Positions 7,520 through 16,519 of a stretch of 64,000 nt of DNA are shown one piece after another (position 1 is the stretch's first letter; every line of letters starts with the position of its first letter). A program made the translations under genes and the position numbers. The notes under the pieces are model-generated. The model was not told the DNA's origin and did no database searches. It saw nothing but the letters and a program-made list of their open reading frames with translations. The stretch is from Planctomycetota bacterium (GTDB taxonomy: Bacteria; Planctomycetota; UBA1135; GCA-002686595): NCBI GenBank assembly GCA_016795325.1, contig JAEUHY010000012.1, forward strand, positions 434,001 to 498,000. The letters are read 5' to 3'.

Positions 7520-9808
7520 TTAGCCGCGCTTGGCGCCGCGCAGCGCCATCAACAACTTGTCGCAAGTGAGCGGCATCTCGCGCAAACGCGCGCCGCACGC
7601 ATTCATGATCGCGTTCGCGATCGCCGACTGGCCGGGCACGACGGCCGGCTCCGACATGCCGATCACGCCGTTGCGTTCGTCGCCGTCGTCGAGCACCGGC
7701 TGCATCAAGCCGATCTCCTTGCAGCCGGCGATCTTGTAGTCCTCGAAGTTGGCGTTGAGCACGATCCCCAGGTCCGGATCGACCACGCGCTCTTCGAACA
7801 GGCCGTACGAAAGCGCCTGGATCATGCCGCCGTTGAGCTGGCTGCGCGTGGCGATGCGGTTCATCACCAGTCCGCAATCCTGCACGCCGACCATGTGCAG
7901 GACCTGGATCTCGCCGGTCAGCGTGTCGACTTGCACCTTGGCCGCCTGGGCGCCGCCGACGCCGTTCGAGGCGAGCTCGCGTTGCCACTCGCCTTGGGCC
8001 GAGATGCCCTGGCCGCCGACGGCCGCGCAGGCGTCCTTGAAACCGATCCAGTTGGATTCAGGGTTGGTCGAGTCCTCGATGCGGCCGCCTGCGATGCGCA
8101 GGTTCTCGGGCTTGACGCCCAGCAAGGTCCCCACGTGCTGGAACAGCGCCTTGCGCGCATTCCACGCCGCGTGCTTCACCGCGGGCGCGAGCGAGGCGGT
8201 GGTCGTGCTGCCGCCCGACGCGTTGGCTGCGCCGTAGCTCGAGCGTCCGATGCGCGCGGTCACTTGGTTCAACTCGAGGCCGAGTTCCTCGGCCACGATC
8301 GCCGCGACGTAGGTGCGCGTGCCCGTGCCCAAGTCCTGCGTGCCCGAGAGCACCTCGACGCTTCCGTCGGGAAGCAGCCGCACCTCGACCTTGCACTCCG
8401 GCCCGCCGCCGCCGCCCCAGGTCGACAGCGCGAAGCCGATCCCGACCTTGAGTTCGTCGTTCGAACGGTTGGGCGCCGTGCGGTGCGGGTGCGAATTCCA
8501 GCCGATCAACTCCGCGCACTGGCGCAGTTGCCGCTCGTAGTCGGTGCGCCGGTTGTCGGGCACGTTGCGGATGCGGAACTCGAGCGGATCCATGCCGATC
8601 GCATAGGCGAGGTCGTCCATCAACCCCTCCATCGCGAACGACATCTGCGGATGCCCCGGCGCGCGCATGGCGCGCGAGGAGTCCGTGTTCGTGAGCACGC
8701 TCTTCACCTGCGTGTGGCTCGTCGCCGGCCGGTAGATGTACGGCTGCTTCTGGTTGGAGCCGCCGCCCACGCCGCCGTGACGCTCCACGTTGGCGATGAA
8801 CGCGTGGAGCTCTCCGCTCTTCTTCGCGCCGGCCTTGAGCACGTGCACACCGCCCGCGCGGTTGCCCGCGGCGAGGAACTCGCTCGCGCGGTCGAAGAGC
8901 ATGTGGACCGGGCGCTTGAGTTCGAGCGACAGCTTGCAGGCGGCGTCGCCCTCGAGCCCCATTCCGAACTTGCCGCCGAAGCCCCCGCCCATGTGTTCCA
9001 CCACGGCGACGACCTGCGAACCCTTGAGCTTGAGCTTGCGCGCCGCGTCGGAGTTGATCGTGAACGTGCCCTGCGTCGAGGCGTACACCGTGGCGCTGTC
9101 GCCGCCGCGGTAGTCGACGACCACGCCGTGCGTTTCGAGGCACGCGTGGTGCTGCACGGGCACGCGCCACGTGCCTTCGACGACCGCGTCGCATTCCGCG
9201 AGCGCCTTCTCGGCGTCGGCCAACTCGCCTTCCGTTTCGTGCACGCGCACGTTGTCGCGGTTTCCCGCGATCTTCGGCGCGTCCGGCGCCTGCGACTGCG
9301 CCGGCGTGATGGCGAAGCGCTGCACCTCGTACTCGACCACGACTGCGCGCACGCCATCTTCCGCATGCTCCGGCGTGTCAGCAGCCACGGCGACCACCGG
9401 CCGGCCGACCCACTTGACCTCTTCGCTCTCGAGCACGACGGCGCCGAGCACGCCGGGCAGCTTCTTCGCCGGTTCGAGATCGATGCGCACGATCTTCGCC
9501 CAGGGATGCGGGCAACGCAGCACCTGCGCGAAGGCCATGCCCGGAACGCGGACATCGTGCGTGTAGACCGCGCGGCCGGTGACCTTGTCGGGAGCGTCGA
9601 CGCGCGGCAGGTCGTGGTTGAGCAGCCGCAGATCCTTGCGTGCGCCCCAGCTCGGACCGCTCGCGCCCGAGTCGATGTCGACTTCCTCCCAGACCTCCGT
9701 GTCGATGCCGTTCTGCACGCGCACCGACTTGACCCACTTCTTCCCCGGGGCCGCCGGGCGCGGCGGCTCATCCTGTTGCGCCAGCGTGGTGCGCGGATCG
9801 AGCGACAT
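7520..9808 (-). CDS. Molybdopterin-binding subunit of PaoABC-like aldehyde/xanthine oxidoreductase
   Basis: The 762-residue catalytic subunit should hydroxylate an aldehyde or N-heterocycle at the Mo centre; the substrate cannot be read from sequence. Visible family segments include GRAVYTHDVRVPGMAFAQ near residue 55, GGGFGGKFGM, RAMRAPGHPQ (active-site arginine region), GTQDLGTGTRT and, near the C-terminus, GMSEPAVVPGQSAIANA. The Glu of the last motif matches the catalytic base of the family. Its ATG overlaps the stop of the 2Fe-2S gene (TGATG), so the two are translationally coupled. It has no signal of its own and would be carried across the membrane by the Tat signal on the partner subunit. 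Confidence 0.92.
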   Translation of the reverse strand: MSLDPRTTLAQQDEPPRPAAPGKKWVKSVRVQNGIDTEVWEEVDIDSGASGPSWGARKDLRLLNHDLPRVDAPDKVTGRAVYTHDVRVPGMAFAQVLRCPHPWAKIVRIDLEPAKKLPGVLGAVVLESEEVKWVGRPVVAVAADTPEHAEDGVRAVVVEYEVQRFAITPAQSQAPDAPKIAGNRDNVRVHETEGELADAEKALAECDAVVEGTWRVPVQHHACLETHGVVVDYRGGDSATVYASTQGTFTINSDAARKLKLKGSQVVAVVEHMGGGFGGKFGMGLEGDAACKLSLELKRPVHMLFDRASEFLAAGNRAGGVHVLKAGAKKSGELHAFIANVERHGGVGGGSNQKQPYIYRPATSHTQVKSVLTNTDSSRAMRAPGHPQMSFAMEGLMDDLAYAIGMDPLEFRIRNVPDNRRTDYERQLRQCAELIGWNSHPHRTAPNRSNDELKVGIGFALSTWGGGGGPECKVEVRLLPDGSVEVLSGTQDLGTGTRTYVAAIVAEELGLELNQVTARIGRSSYGAANASGGSTTTASLAPAVKHAAWNARKALFQHVGTLLGVKPENLRIAGGRIEDSTNPESNWIGFKDACAAVGGQGISAQGEWQRELASNGVGGAQAAKVQVDTLTGEIQVLHMVGVQDCGLVMNRIATRSQLNGGMIQALSYGLFEERVVDPDLGIVLNANFEDYKIAGCKEIGLMQPVLDDGDERNGVIGMSEPAVVPGQSAIANAIMNACGARLREMPLTCDKLLMALRGAKRG

Positions 9809-10452
9809 CACTTGCCTCCCTTCGCGCGCAGCGCGCGGCCCGCGGCGAGCGCCGCCTCGAACACGTGCGGATACGTGCCGCAACGGCACAGATTGCCGGC
9901 GCACGCGTGCTTGATCTCATCGAGCGTCGCGCCCGGCTTGCGCTCGAGGCAAGCCGTGATCGACATCACGAAACCGGGAGTGCAGAAGCCGCACATCGAA
10001 CCGTCGTGCTCGCACAGCGCGCGCTGCACCTCGGTGAGTTCGCCTTCCTTCGCGAGCCCTTCGACCGTCGTGACCTTGCGGCCGACAGCGTCCGCCGCGA
10101 GCGTCATGCACGAGTACACGGGCTGGCCGTCGAGGTGCACCGTGCACGCGCCGCACGAGCCGCGGTCGCACACGACCTTGGCGCCGGTGAGCGGCGGCGT
10201 GCAGTGGTTGCGCAGCGCGTTGAGCAGCGTGGTGCGCGGCTCGACGCTGACCTTCTGCTTCGCGCCGTTGATCTCGAGTTCGAGCTCGACGACACCGGCG
10301 AGGCGCGTGCTCGTCGGCGTCGCTGCGGCCCGCGCGGCGTCGGCGACGAGGCCGCCCGCAGCGAAGGCGCCGGCGCCACGGAACAGGCTGCGGCGGGAGA
10401 AGACATTGCGCTCGGCGCCTTGGGCGCCGGGCGTGGACTGCGGATCGCTCAT
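9808..10452 (-). CDS. 2Fe-2S subunit of the molybdenum oxidoreductase, with Tat signal
   Basis: The product is 214 residues. The N-terminus carries a twin-arginine motif (FSRRSLFRG, arginines about positions 20-21) before a hydrophobic stretch ending in ARAA, so the holoenzyme is probably periplasmic as in E. coli PaoABC. Two [2Fe-2S] clusters are supported: CDRGSCGACTVHLDGQPVYSC for the plant-ferredoxin site and CGFCTPGFVM with CAGNLCRCGTY for the second. It is the first gene of the operon; the order here is 2Fe-2S, Mo, FAD, whereas paoABC runs 2Fe-2S, FAD, Mo. I see no dedicated XdhC-type chaperone in the operon. Confidence 0.93.
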   Translation of the reverse strand: MSDPQSTPGAQGAERNVFSRRSLFRGAGAFAAGGLVADAARAAATPTSTRLAGVVELELEINGAKQKVSVEPRTTLLNALRNHCTPPLTGAKVVCDRGSCGACTVHLDGQPVYSCMTLAADAVGRKVTTVEGLAKEGELTEVQRALCEHDGSMCGFCTPGFVMSITACLERKPGATLDEIKHACAGNLCRCGTYPHVFEAALAAGRALRAKGGK

Positions 10453-10618
10453 GGATGATCTCCGGGGGGCCGCGCGCGCGTCGGCGCGCTGACGGGTGCG
10501 GATTCTATGCAGCCGCGCAGGAGCGAAACAGCAACGAGACTCGGGATGCGTCGGAACTTCATCCGGTGGCCACAGGTCGGATGGCGCAACAACGAGCGAA
10601 TGTGCGAACCTCGGGCCC

Positions 10619-11488
10619 ATGAACTCGAGCCAGCTCCGCACCCTGGTCGTCGGCGTCGACTCCAAGGACCACTCCGACGAGGCGGTGCTCGCCGCGTACC
10701 TCCTCGCGCAGCGCCTCTCCCTCGAAGTGCAACTGGTGCACGCCACCGAGATCGACAACGAGCTCTGGCTGCAGATCGATCCCGTCGGCGTGCAACGCGC
10801 GAAGGAAGCCGCCGCGCGCCGCTTGGAGGCGCAACTCGCCGCGCACGGCGTGGTCGGACTGGACGTGGCTCGCTCGCTCTCGCTCAAGTCCGGCGGCGCC
10901 GCCGAAGCGCTGCTGGGAGTCGCGAATTCCAGCCAAGCCGCCCTGATCGCACTCGGCGCCCACCGGCGCTCCGCACCGCTCGATTTCGGCGACACGGTTC
11001 GCGCTGTCATCGCGCGCGCACCCTGCCCGGTTCTGGTGCAGTGCGGCGCTCCGCAACCGATCCGCAAGATCCTGTGCGCCATCGATCTGGGCCCCGGCGC
11101 GCTGGCGGTGTTGACGCTGGCCCGCGACTGGGCGCGCGCGCTCGGCGCCGAACTGACCACGCTCCACACCTTCGTGCGGCCCGAGTTGGGCTTTCTCCTC
11201 GGCTACCCGGTGCCCTTCCCGCCCAGCATGGTGGAGAGCGCACGCGCCGCTGAGGAACGCGATTTCCGGCGGCTGCTGGAGCCGTTCGACTGGCGCGGCG
11301 TCCTGCACCGCGAACTGTTCTACGAGGCCGCGCCCGCCGCCGATGTCTTGGCGGAACAGGCGAACTACGACCTGCTCGTGCTCGGCACCCACGGCCGGCG
11401 CGGCGTCGCGAGCGTGCTCGTGGGCAGCGTCGCGAGCGCCGTGTTGCGCGGTGCGCAGCGACCTGTGCTGGTGCTGCGCACCACGTAG
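10619..11488 (+). CDS. Universal stress protein, tandem UspA domains
   Basis: The 289-residue product has two UspA domains of about 140 residues each. The second keeps the ATP-binding loop GTHGRRGVASVLVGSVAS (G-X2-G-X9-G-S type). The first has GAHRRSAPLDFGDTVRAV in the same place and lacks the standard glycines, so it probably does not bind ATP. The start at 10619 follows the family's usual N-terminus (LRTLVVGVDSKDHSDEAV); longer in-frame upstream codons are in noncoding-looking sequence. It is divergent from the oxidoreductase operon and ends 8 bp before the convergent htpG. Confidence 0.9.
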   Translation: MNSSQLRTLVVGVDSKDHSDEAVLAAYLLAQRLSLEVQLVHATEIDNELWLQIDPVGVQRAKEAAARRLEAQLAAHGVVGLDVARSLSLKSGGAAEALLGVANSSQAALIALGAHRRSAPLDFGDTVRAVIARAPCPVLVQCGAPQPIRKILCAIDLGPGALAVLTLARDWARALGAELTTLHTFVRPELGFLLGYPVPFPPSMVESARAAEERDFRRLLEPFDWRGVLHRELFYEAAPAADVLAEQANYDLLVLGTHGRRGVASVLVGSVASAVLRGAQRPVLVLRTT

Positions 11489-11496
11489 GCGCGACG

Positions 11497-13455
11497 CTAC
11501 TTCGCCGCCGAGAGCATCAGGGCGCTGACCAGCTTCGAGAAGCGCGCCGGATCGGGCAGCGGCGAACCTTCCGCGAGCAGGGCCTGGCCGAGCAGCAACT
11601 CGCTCCACTCACGGCGCCGCTCGTGGTCCGCGGGCGCGTCCCCGAGCTCGCGCAGCCGCTCGACCAACGGGTGCGTCGGGTTGAGCTCCAACACGCGCTT
11701 GCGCTTGGGCGGCGTGCGCCCGGTCTGGCGCATCATGCGCTCCATCTGCGGCCCGACCGAACTCGGGTCGTCGACGAGCACCGCCGGGCTGTCCACCAAA
11801 CGTGTCGACACGCGGACGCGCTCGACGTGCGAGCGCAGATCGGTCTCGATGCCTTCGAGCACGTTGCGCAGCTCGCGCTCGCGTTGCTCGCGATCGAACT
11901 TCGCCGCCTCGCCGGCGTCCTCGAGCTCCGCCTTGTCGAGCGCGACGAGGCGCTTGCCCTTGTACTCGGTGAGGTGGTCGAGCACCCACTCGTCGATCGG
12001 CTCGGTGAACAGCAGCGCCTCCGAGCCGCGCGCGACGAGCGCCTCGACGTGCGGCGAGCGCCGCCCCGCCTCGACGTCCGCGCAGCGCAGCACGTACAGC
12101 TTGTCCTGACCCGCGGGCAGTCGCGCGATGCACTCGTCGAGCGTCGCGAGTTCGCCGTCGCGCGTCGTCGGCGCGAGGATCAACGCCGCGAGGGCTTCGC
12201 GCTGCTCGCGCTCCATCACCAAGCCTTCCTTGAGCACGGCGCCGAAGGCTTCCCAGAAGCGCTTGTAGTCGTCGCGGCGGTTCGCGAGGAGTTGTGCGAG
12301 CGCATCGAGGAGCTTCTTGACCAGCCGCTTGTGGATCTGCGCCAGTGCGCGATTCTGCTGCAGGATCTCGCGCGACACGTTGAGCGGCAGGTCCGAGCTG
12401 TCGACGACCCCGCGCACGAAGCGCAGCCAGGGCGGCAACAGCTGCTCGCAGTCGGCCATCACGAACACGCGCCGCACGTACAGGCTGACGCGCGACTTGT
12501 CGCGCTGCGGTTCGAACAGATCGAACGGGCGCTCGCCGGGGATGAAGAGCAGCGCGGTGTACTCGCTCGCGCCTTCGACCTTGAAGTGCACCGTGTCGAG
12601 CGGATCGGTCCACTCGTGCGTGAGGTGCTTGTAGAACTGCGCGTACTCTTCGGACTTGATCTCGTCCTTGGGCCGCATCCACAGCGGCCGCTGCGAGTTG
12701 AGCGTCACGACCTCCAGGCCGTCCTCGGCCTTCGAGCGCTGCAGCCGACCGTCGCCCTCGAAATGGCTCGCCGCCATCTCGATCGGCCACTCGACGAAGT
12801 CGGAGTACTTGCGGATGAGCTCACGCAGCGTGTCGGCGTCGGCGAAGTCCTGCGCGGGCGCGGACGAAGCGTCGCCCTCGTCGGCGCTCGCCTCGCCAGG
12901 CGTTTCGCTCGGACGCAACCGCAGCTCGATCCGTGTGCCGCGCGGTCCGGGGCCCACGTCCTCGAGCGTGTACTCCCCGTCGCCGCGCGAACTCCAGCGC
13001 ACGCCGCCCTTGTCCTGCTCCCCAGCGCGACGCGTCTCGACCACGACTTCTTCGGCGACCATGAAGCTCGAGTAGAAGCCGACGCCGAACTGCCCGATCA
13101 GCTCGGGCGAGTTGGCGCCGCGCTGCCGCAGGGCTTCGAGGAACTTGCGCGTGCCCGAACGTGCGATCACGCCCAGGTTCTCGACCACTTCTTGGCGGCT
13201 CATGCCGATGCCGTTGTCGACGAGGCTGAGCGTGCGGCGCTCGGCGTCGAGTTCGAGCCGGATCCGCAGGCGTGCGTCGTCGCTCGTCAAACCGGGCTGG
13301 GTCAGCGCCTCGAAGCGCAGCTTGTCGAGCGCGTCGCTCGCGTTGGACACAAGCTCGCGCAGGAAGATCTCCTTGTGGGAGTACAGCGAGTGGATCATCA
13401 GACCGAGGAGTTCCTTGACCTCGGCCTGGAACGGAAGTGTCTGTGTCGTCGTCAT
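11497..13455 (-). CDS. htpG: Molecular chaperone HtpG (Hsp90)
   Basis: The 652-residue product is a cytoplasmic ATP-dependent chaperone of normal family length. The GHKL ATPase motifs are all present: [15 protein letters not shown] near residue 30, [13 protein letters not shown] near 80 and [13 protein letters not shown] near 115. The middle domain ([18 protein letters not shown]) and a C-terminal dimerisation domain follow, with no MEEVD tail, as in bacteria. A charged, acidic insertion sits between the N and middle domains (around residues 195-210). The ATG at 13455 gives the standard N-terminus ([15 protein letters not shown]). Confidence 0.96.
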
Positions 13456-13562
13456 GGGATGGTCCGGATCTGCGCCCTTCGTTCGGGCGGGGCGCGGAAG
13501 ATAGTCGCGTGTTCGCCGAGCTTGAAGATGCCTCGGCCGGCGTCCTGAGGGGCGCGCGGGGA

Positions 13563-14093
13563 TCAGGGGTGAAGGCTGTCGCCGACTTCGAACAGTTCGT
13601 AATGCGAACGAGCCATGCCGACCCGTTCGTAGGTGCGTTGGGCGGCCGCGTTCGAACGCTCCACGTACAGCCGCACGGCCTTGGCGCCGCAGCGGCGTGC
13701 ATCGTTCAACACGGACGTGTGCAACGCGCGGTAGGTCCCCCGGCGGCGCGCCGCAGGCGCCACGTAAACGCTTTGGATCCACCACGCCCAGCCGCAGCGC
13801 CAGTCGCTCCACTCGCGTGTGATCAAAAGTGAAGCGCAGGCGGCGCCGTCGAATTCGCAGATGCGGTACTCACCCTTGGCGGGATCGGCTAGGGCCGCAC
13901 GCACTCCACGCGCGAGCACGTCGGGCTCGAGTTCGAGCCCTTCGGTCTCGCGCGCCAGCGCACGGTTGAACTCGACGAGCAAGCCGGCGTCGGACCACGT
14001 CGCCGGTCGAACCACGAACGGATCGATGCGTTGGGGCTGGCACAGGCGCGCGCGCCGACGCAGCTGACGCGTGTGAAGCACGGGACGTTTCAT
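13563..14093 (-). CDS. GNAT family N-acetyltransferase
   Basis: The 176-residue product has the GNAT fold. VRPATWSDAGLLVEFNRALA opens the domain. Motif A is QSVYVAPAARRRGTYRALH, whose Arg-X-X-Gly acetyl-CoA loop is RRRGTY. VRLYVERSNAAAQRTYERVGM is the closing motif B. The substrate is unknown. The ATG at 14093 precedes the domain by 26 residues; a TTG at 14153 would leave no room for the divergent sigma-factor promoter. A basic N-terminal extension (RQLRRRARLCQPQR) is unusual for the family. Confidence 0.82.
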   Translation of the reverse strand: MKRPVLHTRQLRRRARLCQPQRIDPFVVRPATWSDAGLLVEFNRALARETEGLELEPDVLARGVRAALADPAKGEYRICEFDGAACASLLITREWSDWRCGWAWWIQSVYVAPAARRRGTYRALHTSVLNDARRCGAKAVRLYVERSNAAAQRTYERVGMARSHYELFEVGDSLHP

Positions 14094-14141
14094 CGCGCAG
14101 GGAGCATAGCCGCGCTCCTGTTCGCAGGGCCGAGCGAGTTC

Positions 14142-14147
14142 TACACT
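14142..14147 (+). promoter_or_regulatory. -10-like box 7 nt before the sigma-factor start
   Basis: TACACT is separated from the GTG start by 7 nt, which would place the transcription start at or next to the start codon. There is only a weak TGTTCG in the -35 region and no Shine-Dalgarno sequence. Confidence 0.35.
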
Positions 14148-14154
14148 CCGCAAC

Positions 14155-14775
14155 GTGGACGACCTGACACGCTCAATTGAACTGGTGCGGCTCGCTCAGG
14201 GCGGCGACCAGCAGGCGCTCAACCGCCTGTTCGCGCGCTACTACGACCGGGTGCGCCGCATCGTGCGCATGCGGCTGGGGCCGGCGTTGCGCGCCCAGAT
14301 GGAGGACAACGACATCCTCCAGGACACCTTCGCCGCCGCGGTCGAGGCCTTCGAGCACTTCGAGATGCGCGACGAGGCGAGCTTGATCAACTGGCTCGCC
14401 AAGTTGGCCGAGCGCAAGATCATCGCCGCTGCGGATTACCACGCCGCCAAGAAGCGCGACGTGCGGCGTGAGATCCGCCTGGAGAGTCGCGGCTCCTACG
14501 AAGACTCGAGCACGTGCACTCGCGACCTCGCGAGTTCGATCGACGCCCCCATCCAGCAGGCCGCCGACGACGAGCTCAAGAACATCGTCGAAGACTGCGT
14601 CGCCGAGTTGCCCACCGAGTACCGCGAATTGATCCTGCTCCGCGACTACGCCGGCGCCTCGTGGGAGCACGTGGCGCGCGAGACCAGCCGCCCGAGCGCC
14701 GAAGCCGCGCGGATGATGCACGCCCGCGCGCTGGTCGAACTGTCGAAAAACGTTCGCGCCCGCGGCGTGCGCTGA
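14155..14775 (+). CDS. ECF-type RNA polymerase sigma factor
   Basis: The 206-residue product has sigma-70 region 2 (ALNRLFARYYDRVRRIVRMRL, then the conserved DNDILQDTFAAAVEAFEHFE and INWLAKLAERKI) and region 4 (ELPTEYRELILLRDYAGASWEHVA, then a SAEAARMMHARALVEL recognition helix). It starts at GTG. No anti-sigma factor with a zinc or membrane domain is adjacent. The central linker (residues about 100-135) is long and carries DIQ-poor, Ser/Asp-rich sequence. Planctomycetes encode many ECF sigma factors without linked anti-sigma genes. The next gene downstream on the same strand encodes a secreted protease, but the 174-bp gap makes co-transcription uncertain. Confidence 0.9.
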   Translation: MDDLTRSIELVRLAQGGDQQALNRLFARYYDRVRRIVRMRLGPALRAQMEDNDILQDTFAAAVEAFEHFEMRDEASLINWLAKLAERKIIAAADYHAAKKRDVRREIRLESRGSYEDSSTCTRDLASSIDAPIQQAADDELKNIVEDCVAELPTEYRELILLRDYAGASWEHVARETSRPSAEAARMMHARALVELSKNVRARGVR

Positions 14776-14949
14776 GCCCCGCGCGCCCGCCACGCGGCCG
14801 CCGCGAGGGCCGCCGATGCGGATTCGCGGGCCGCGAGGGCGGCGCCGCTTGCCGAACGGCCAGTTTGGGGGATGCTTGTGTACGGCAGGCCGAAGGATGC
14901 TGGCGTGCGTTCCGCGCGCCTTGGCCCTGGCCCCGCTGACTCGCACACC

Positions 14950-16497
14950 ATGCCGCCTCGCGCAACGTTCGCCCTGCTCCTCGGTGTCGCCGCCGCGCTC
15001 GGACCGTGGACAGCGCGCGCACGCGCTCAGTCCGAACCGCTCGAATCTCAGAGTTATCCCTACGCCTTCGACTCGGGGTGGCTCCAGCCAGCCCCTGGCG
15101 CGAGCGGTGAGAGCGTGCTCGCCTCGACCACCGTGCTGCTCCAAGGAGCGCGCTGGGTGCGACTGCGCTTCCAAGCCGCACAGCTCGCGCCCGGCGCGCG
15201 GCTGCGCATCGCGTCGCTGATCGACGGCGCCGTGCAGGAACTGGACGGCGTCGCTGCGCAGCAATGGGCGCACACGAGCGCGTACTTCAACGGCGACGGC
15301 GTTCAACTCGAACTCGTCGCCGACCCCGGCGCCGGCCCCTCGCGTGTCGTCCTGCATTCGCTCTGGGCGCCGCCGCAGAGCATCACTGCGCTCAGCATCT
15401 GCGGCGCGTTGGACGATCGCACGCTGTCGAGCGATGCGCGCGTCGCGCGACTGCTCCCCGTCGGCTGCACGGGCTGGATCTTCGACGACGCCGCGCACTG
15501 CATGTCGACCGCCGGGCACTGCGCCACGACGGAACTTCAGGTCGCTCAATTCGAAGTTCCGCTCTCCGACCCCAGCGGAGCGATGCAGCATCCGCCGCCG
15601 GAACACCAGTACGCCGTCGACCCCGCGTCCGTGCAGAAACGCAGCGCTGGACTCGGCATGGACTGGGCCTACTTCGGCTGCTTTCCCAACTCGAGCAGCG
15701 CGCTCACTCCGCATCAGACGCAGCAGGCCGCGTTCAGCTTGGCGTCGGCGCCGAGCGCCGCTCAGAGCGCCGTGCGCGTCACCGGATTCGGAGTGGACTT
15801 CGACACGCCGAGCGCCTCGCGCGCGCAGCAGACTCACCTGGCGACGCTCGATTCCCAAAGCGGTTCGACGCTGCGCCACACCGCGGACACCACGGGCGGC
15901 AACTCGGGTTCGCCGATCGTCGACGAACTCAGCGGCGCCGTGATCGGGGTCCACACCCACGGCGGCTGCAACCCGCCGCCCAACGTCAACGCGAACACCG
16001 GCACGGCGCTGCACGAGCCCGGCTGGGTCGCCGCACGCGCCTCGCCCAGCGGCGTGTGCCAGCCGAGCGCGAGCGTGACGAGCTACTGCACGTCCAAGAT
16101 CAACAGCTTGGGTTGCATGCCCGCGCTGAGCCACTCGGGAACGCCCTCCGCCTCGGGCGGCGCGGGCAGCTTCACGGTCCACGCCAGTTCGCTGCTCAAC
16201 GGCCGCCTGAGCTTCATGATGATCAGCGCGTTGCCGCGCGCGACCGCGTTCCAGGGCGGCGTGCTGTGCGTGGCGCCGCCGCGCCGCAGAACTCCGCCCG
16301 GTTCGAGCGGCGGAACCGCCGCCGGACTCGACTGCAGCGGCTCGTTGAGCCTGGACCTGGGCGCTCTGATCGCGGCAGGCAACGACCCGCGGCTCGCGTA
16401 CGGCGCGATCGCCTACGTGCAATGCTGGTCGCGCGACCCGCTCGATCCGAACGGTTCGAGCCTCTCGAACGGGCTGCGCATCACGATCGGCCCCTGA
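14950..16497 (+). CDS. Secreted trypsin-like serine protease with a lineage-type C-terminal domain
   Basis: The 515-residue product starts with a signal peptide ending ARARAQ at about residue 27. The trypsin-like triad is readable: His190 in STAGHC, Asp238 in GLGMDWAYFG and Ser319 in GGNSGSPIVDE. GVHTHGGC after it resembles the substrate-pocket strand. From about residue 378 a separate domain starts with YCTSKINSLGC and ends with WSRDPLDP and NGLRITI. It also has GGVLCVAPP, and four cysteines are spread over it. I recall this domain from other large secreted proteins of marine planctomycetes. It may be a surface-association module, but that is inference. The start at 14950 is chosen for the signal peptide. 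Confidence 0.82.
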   Translation: MPPRATFALLLGVAAALGPWTARARAQSEPLESQSYPYAFDSGWLQPAPGASGESVLASTTVLLQGARWVRLRFQAAQLAPGARLRIASLIDGAVQELDGVAAQQWAHTSAYFNGDGVQLELVADPGAGPSRVVLHSLWAPPQSITALSICGALDDRTLSSDARVARLLPVGCTGWIFDDAAHCMSTAGHCATTELQVAQFEVPLSDPSGAMQHPPPEHQYAVDPASVQKRSAGLGMDWAYFGCFPNSSSALTPHQTQQAAFSLASAPSAAQSAVRVTGFGVDFDTPSASRAQQTHLATLDSQSGSTLRHTADTTGGNSGSPIVDELSGAVIGVHTHGGCNPPPNVNANTGTALHEPGWVAARASPSGVCQPSASVTSYCTSKINSLGCMPALSHSGTPSASGGAGSFTVHASSLLNGRLSFMMISALPRATAFQGGVLCVAPPRRRTPPGSSGGTAAGLDCSGSLSLDLGALIAAGNDPRLAYGAIAYVQCWSRDPLDPNGSSLSNGLRITIGP

Positions 16498-16519
16498 CGT
16501 TGCGCCGCCCGCGCTCGGT

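Noticed and set aside
9808..11169. A 453-codon extension of the 2Fe-2S subunit gene
   Set aside because: The extra N-terminus is antisense to the universal stress protein gene, and the Tat signal defines the true start at 10452.
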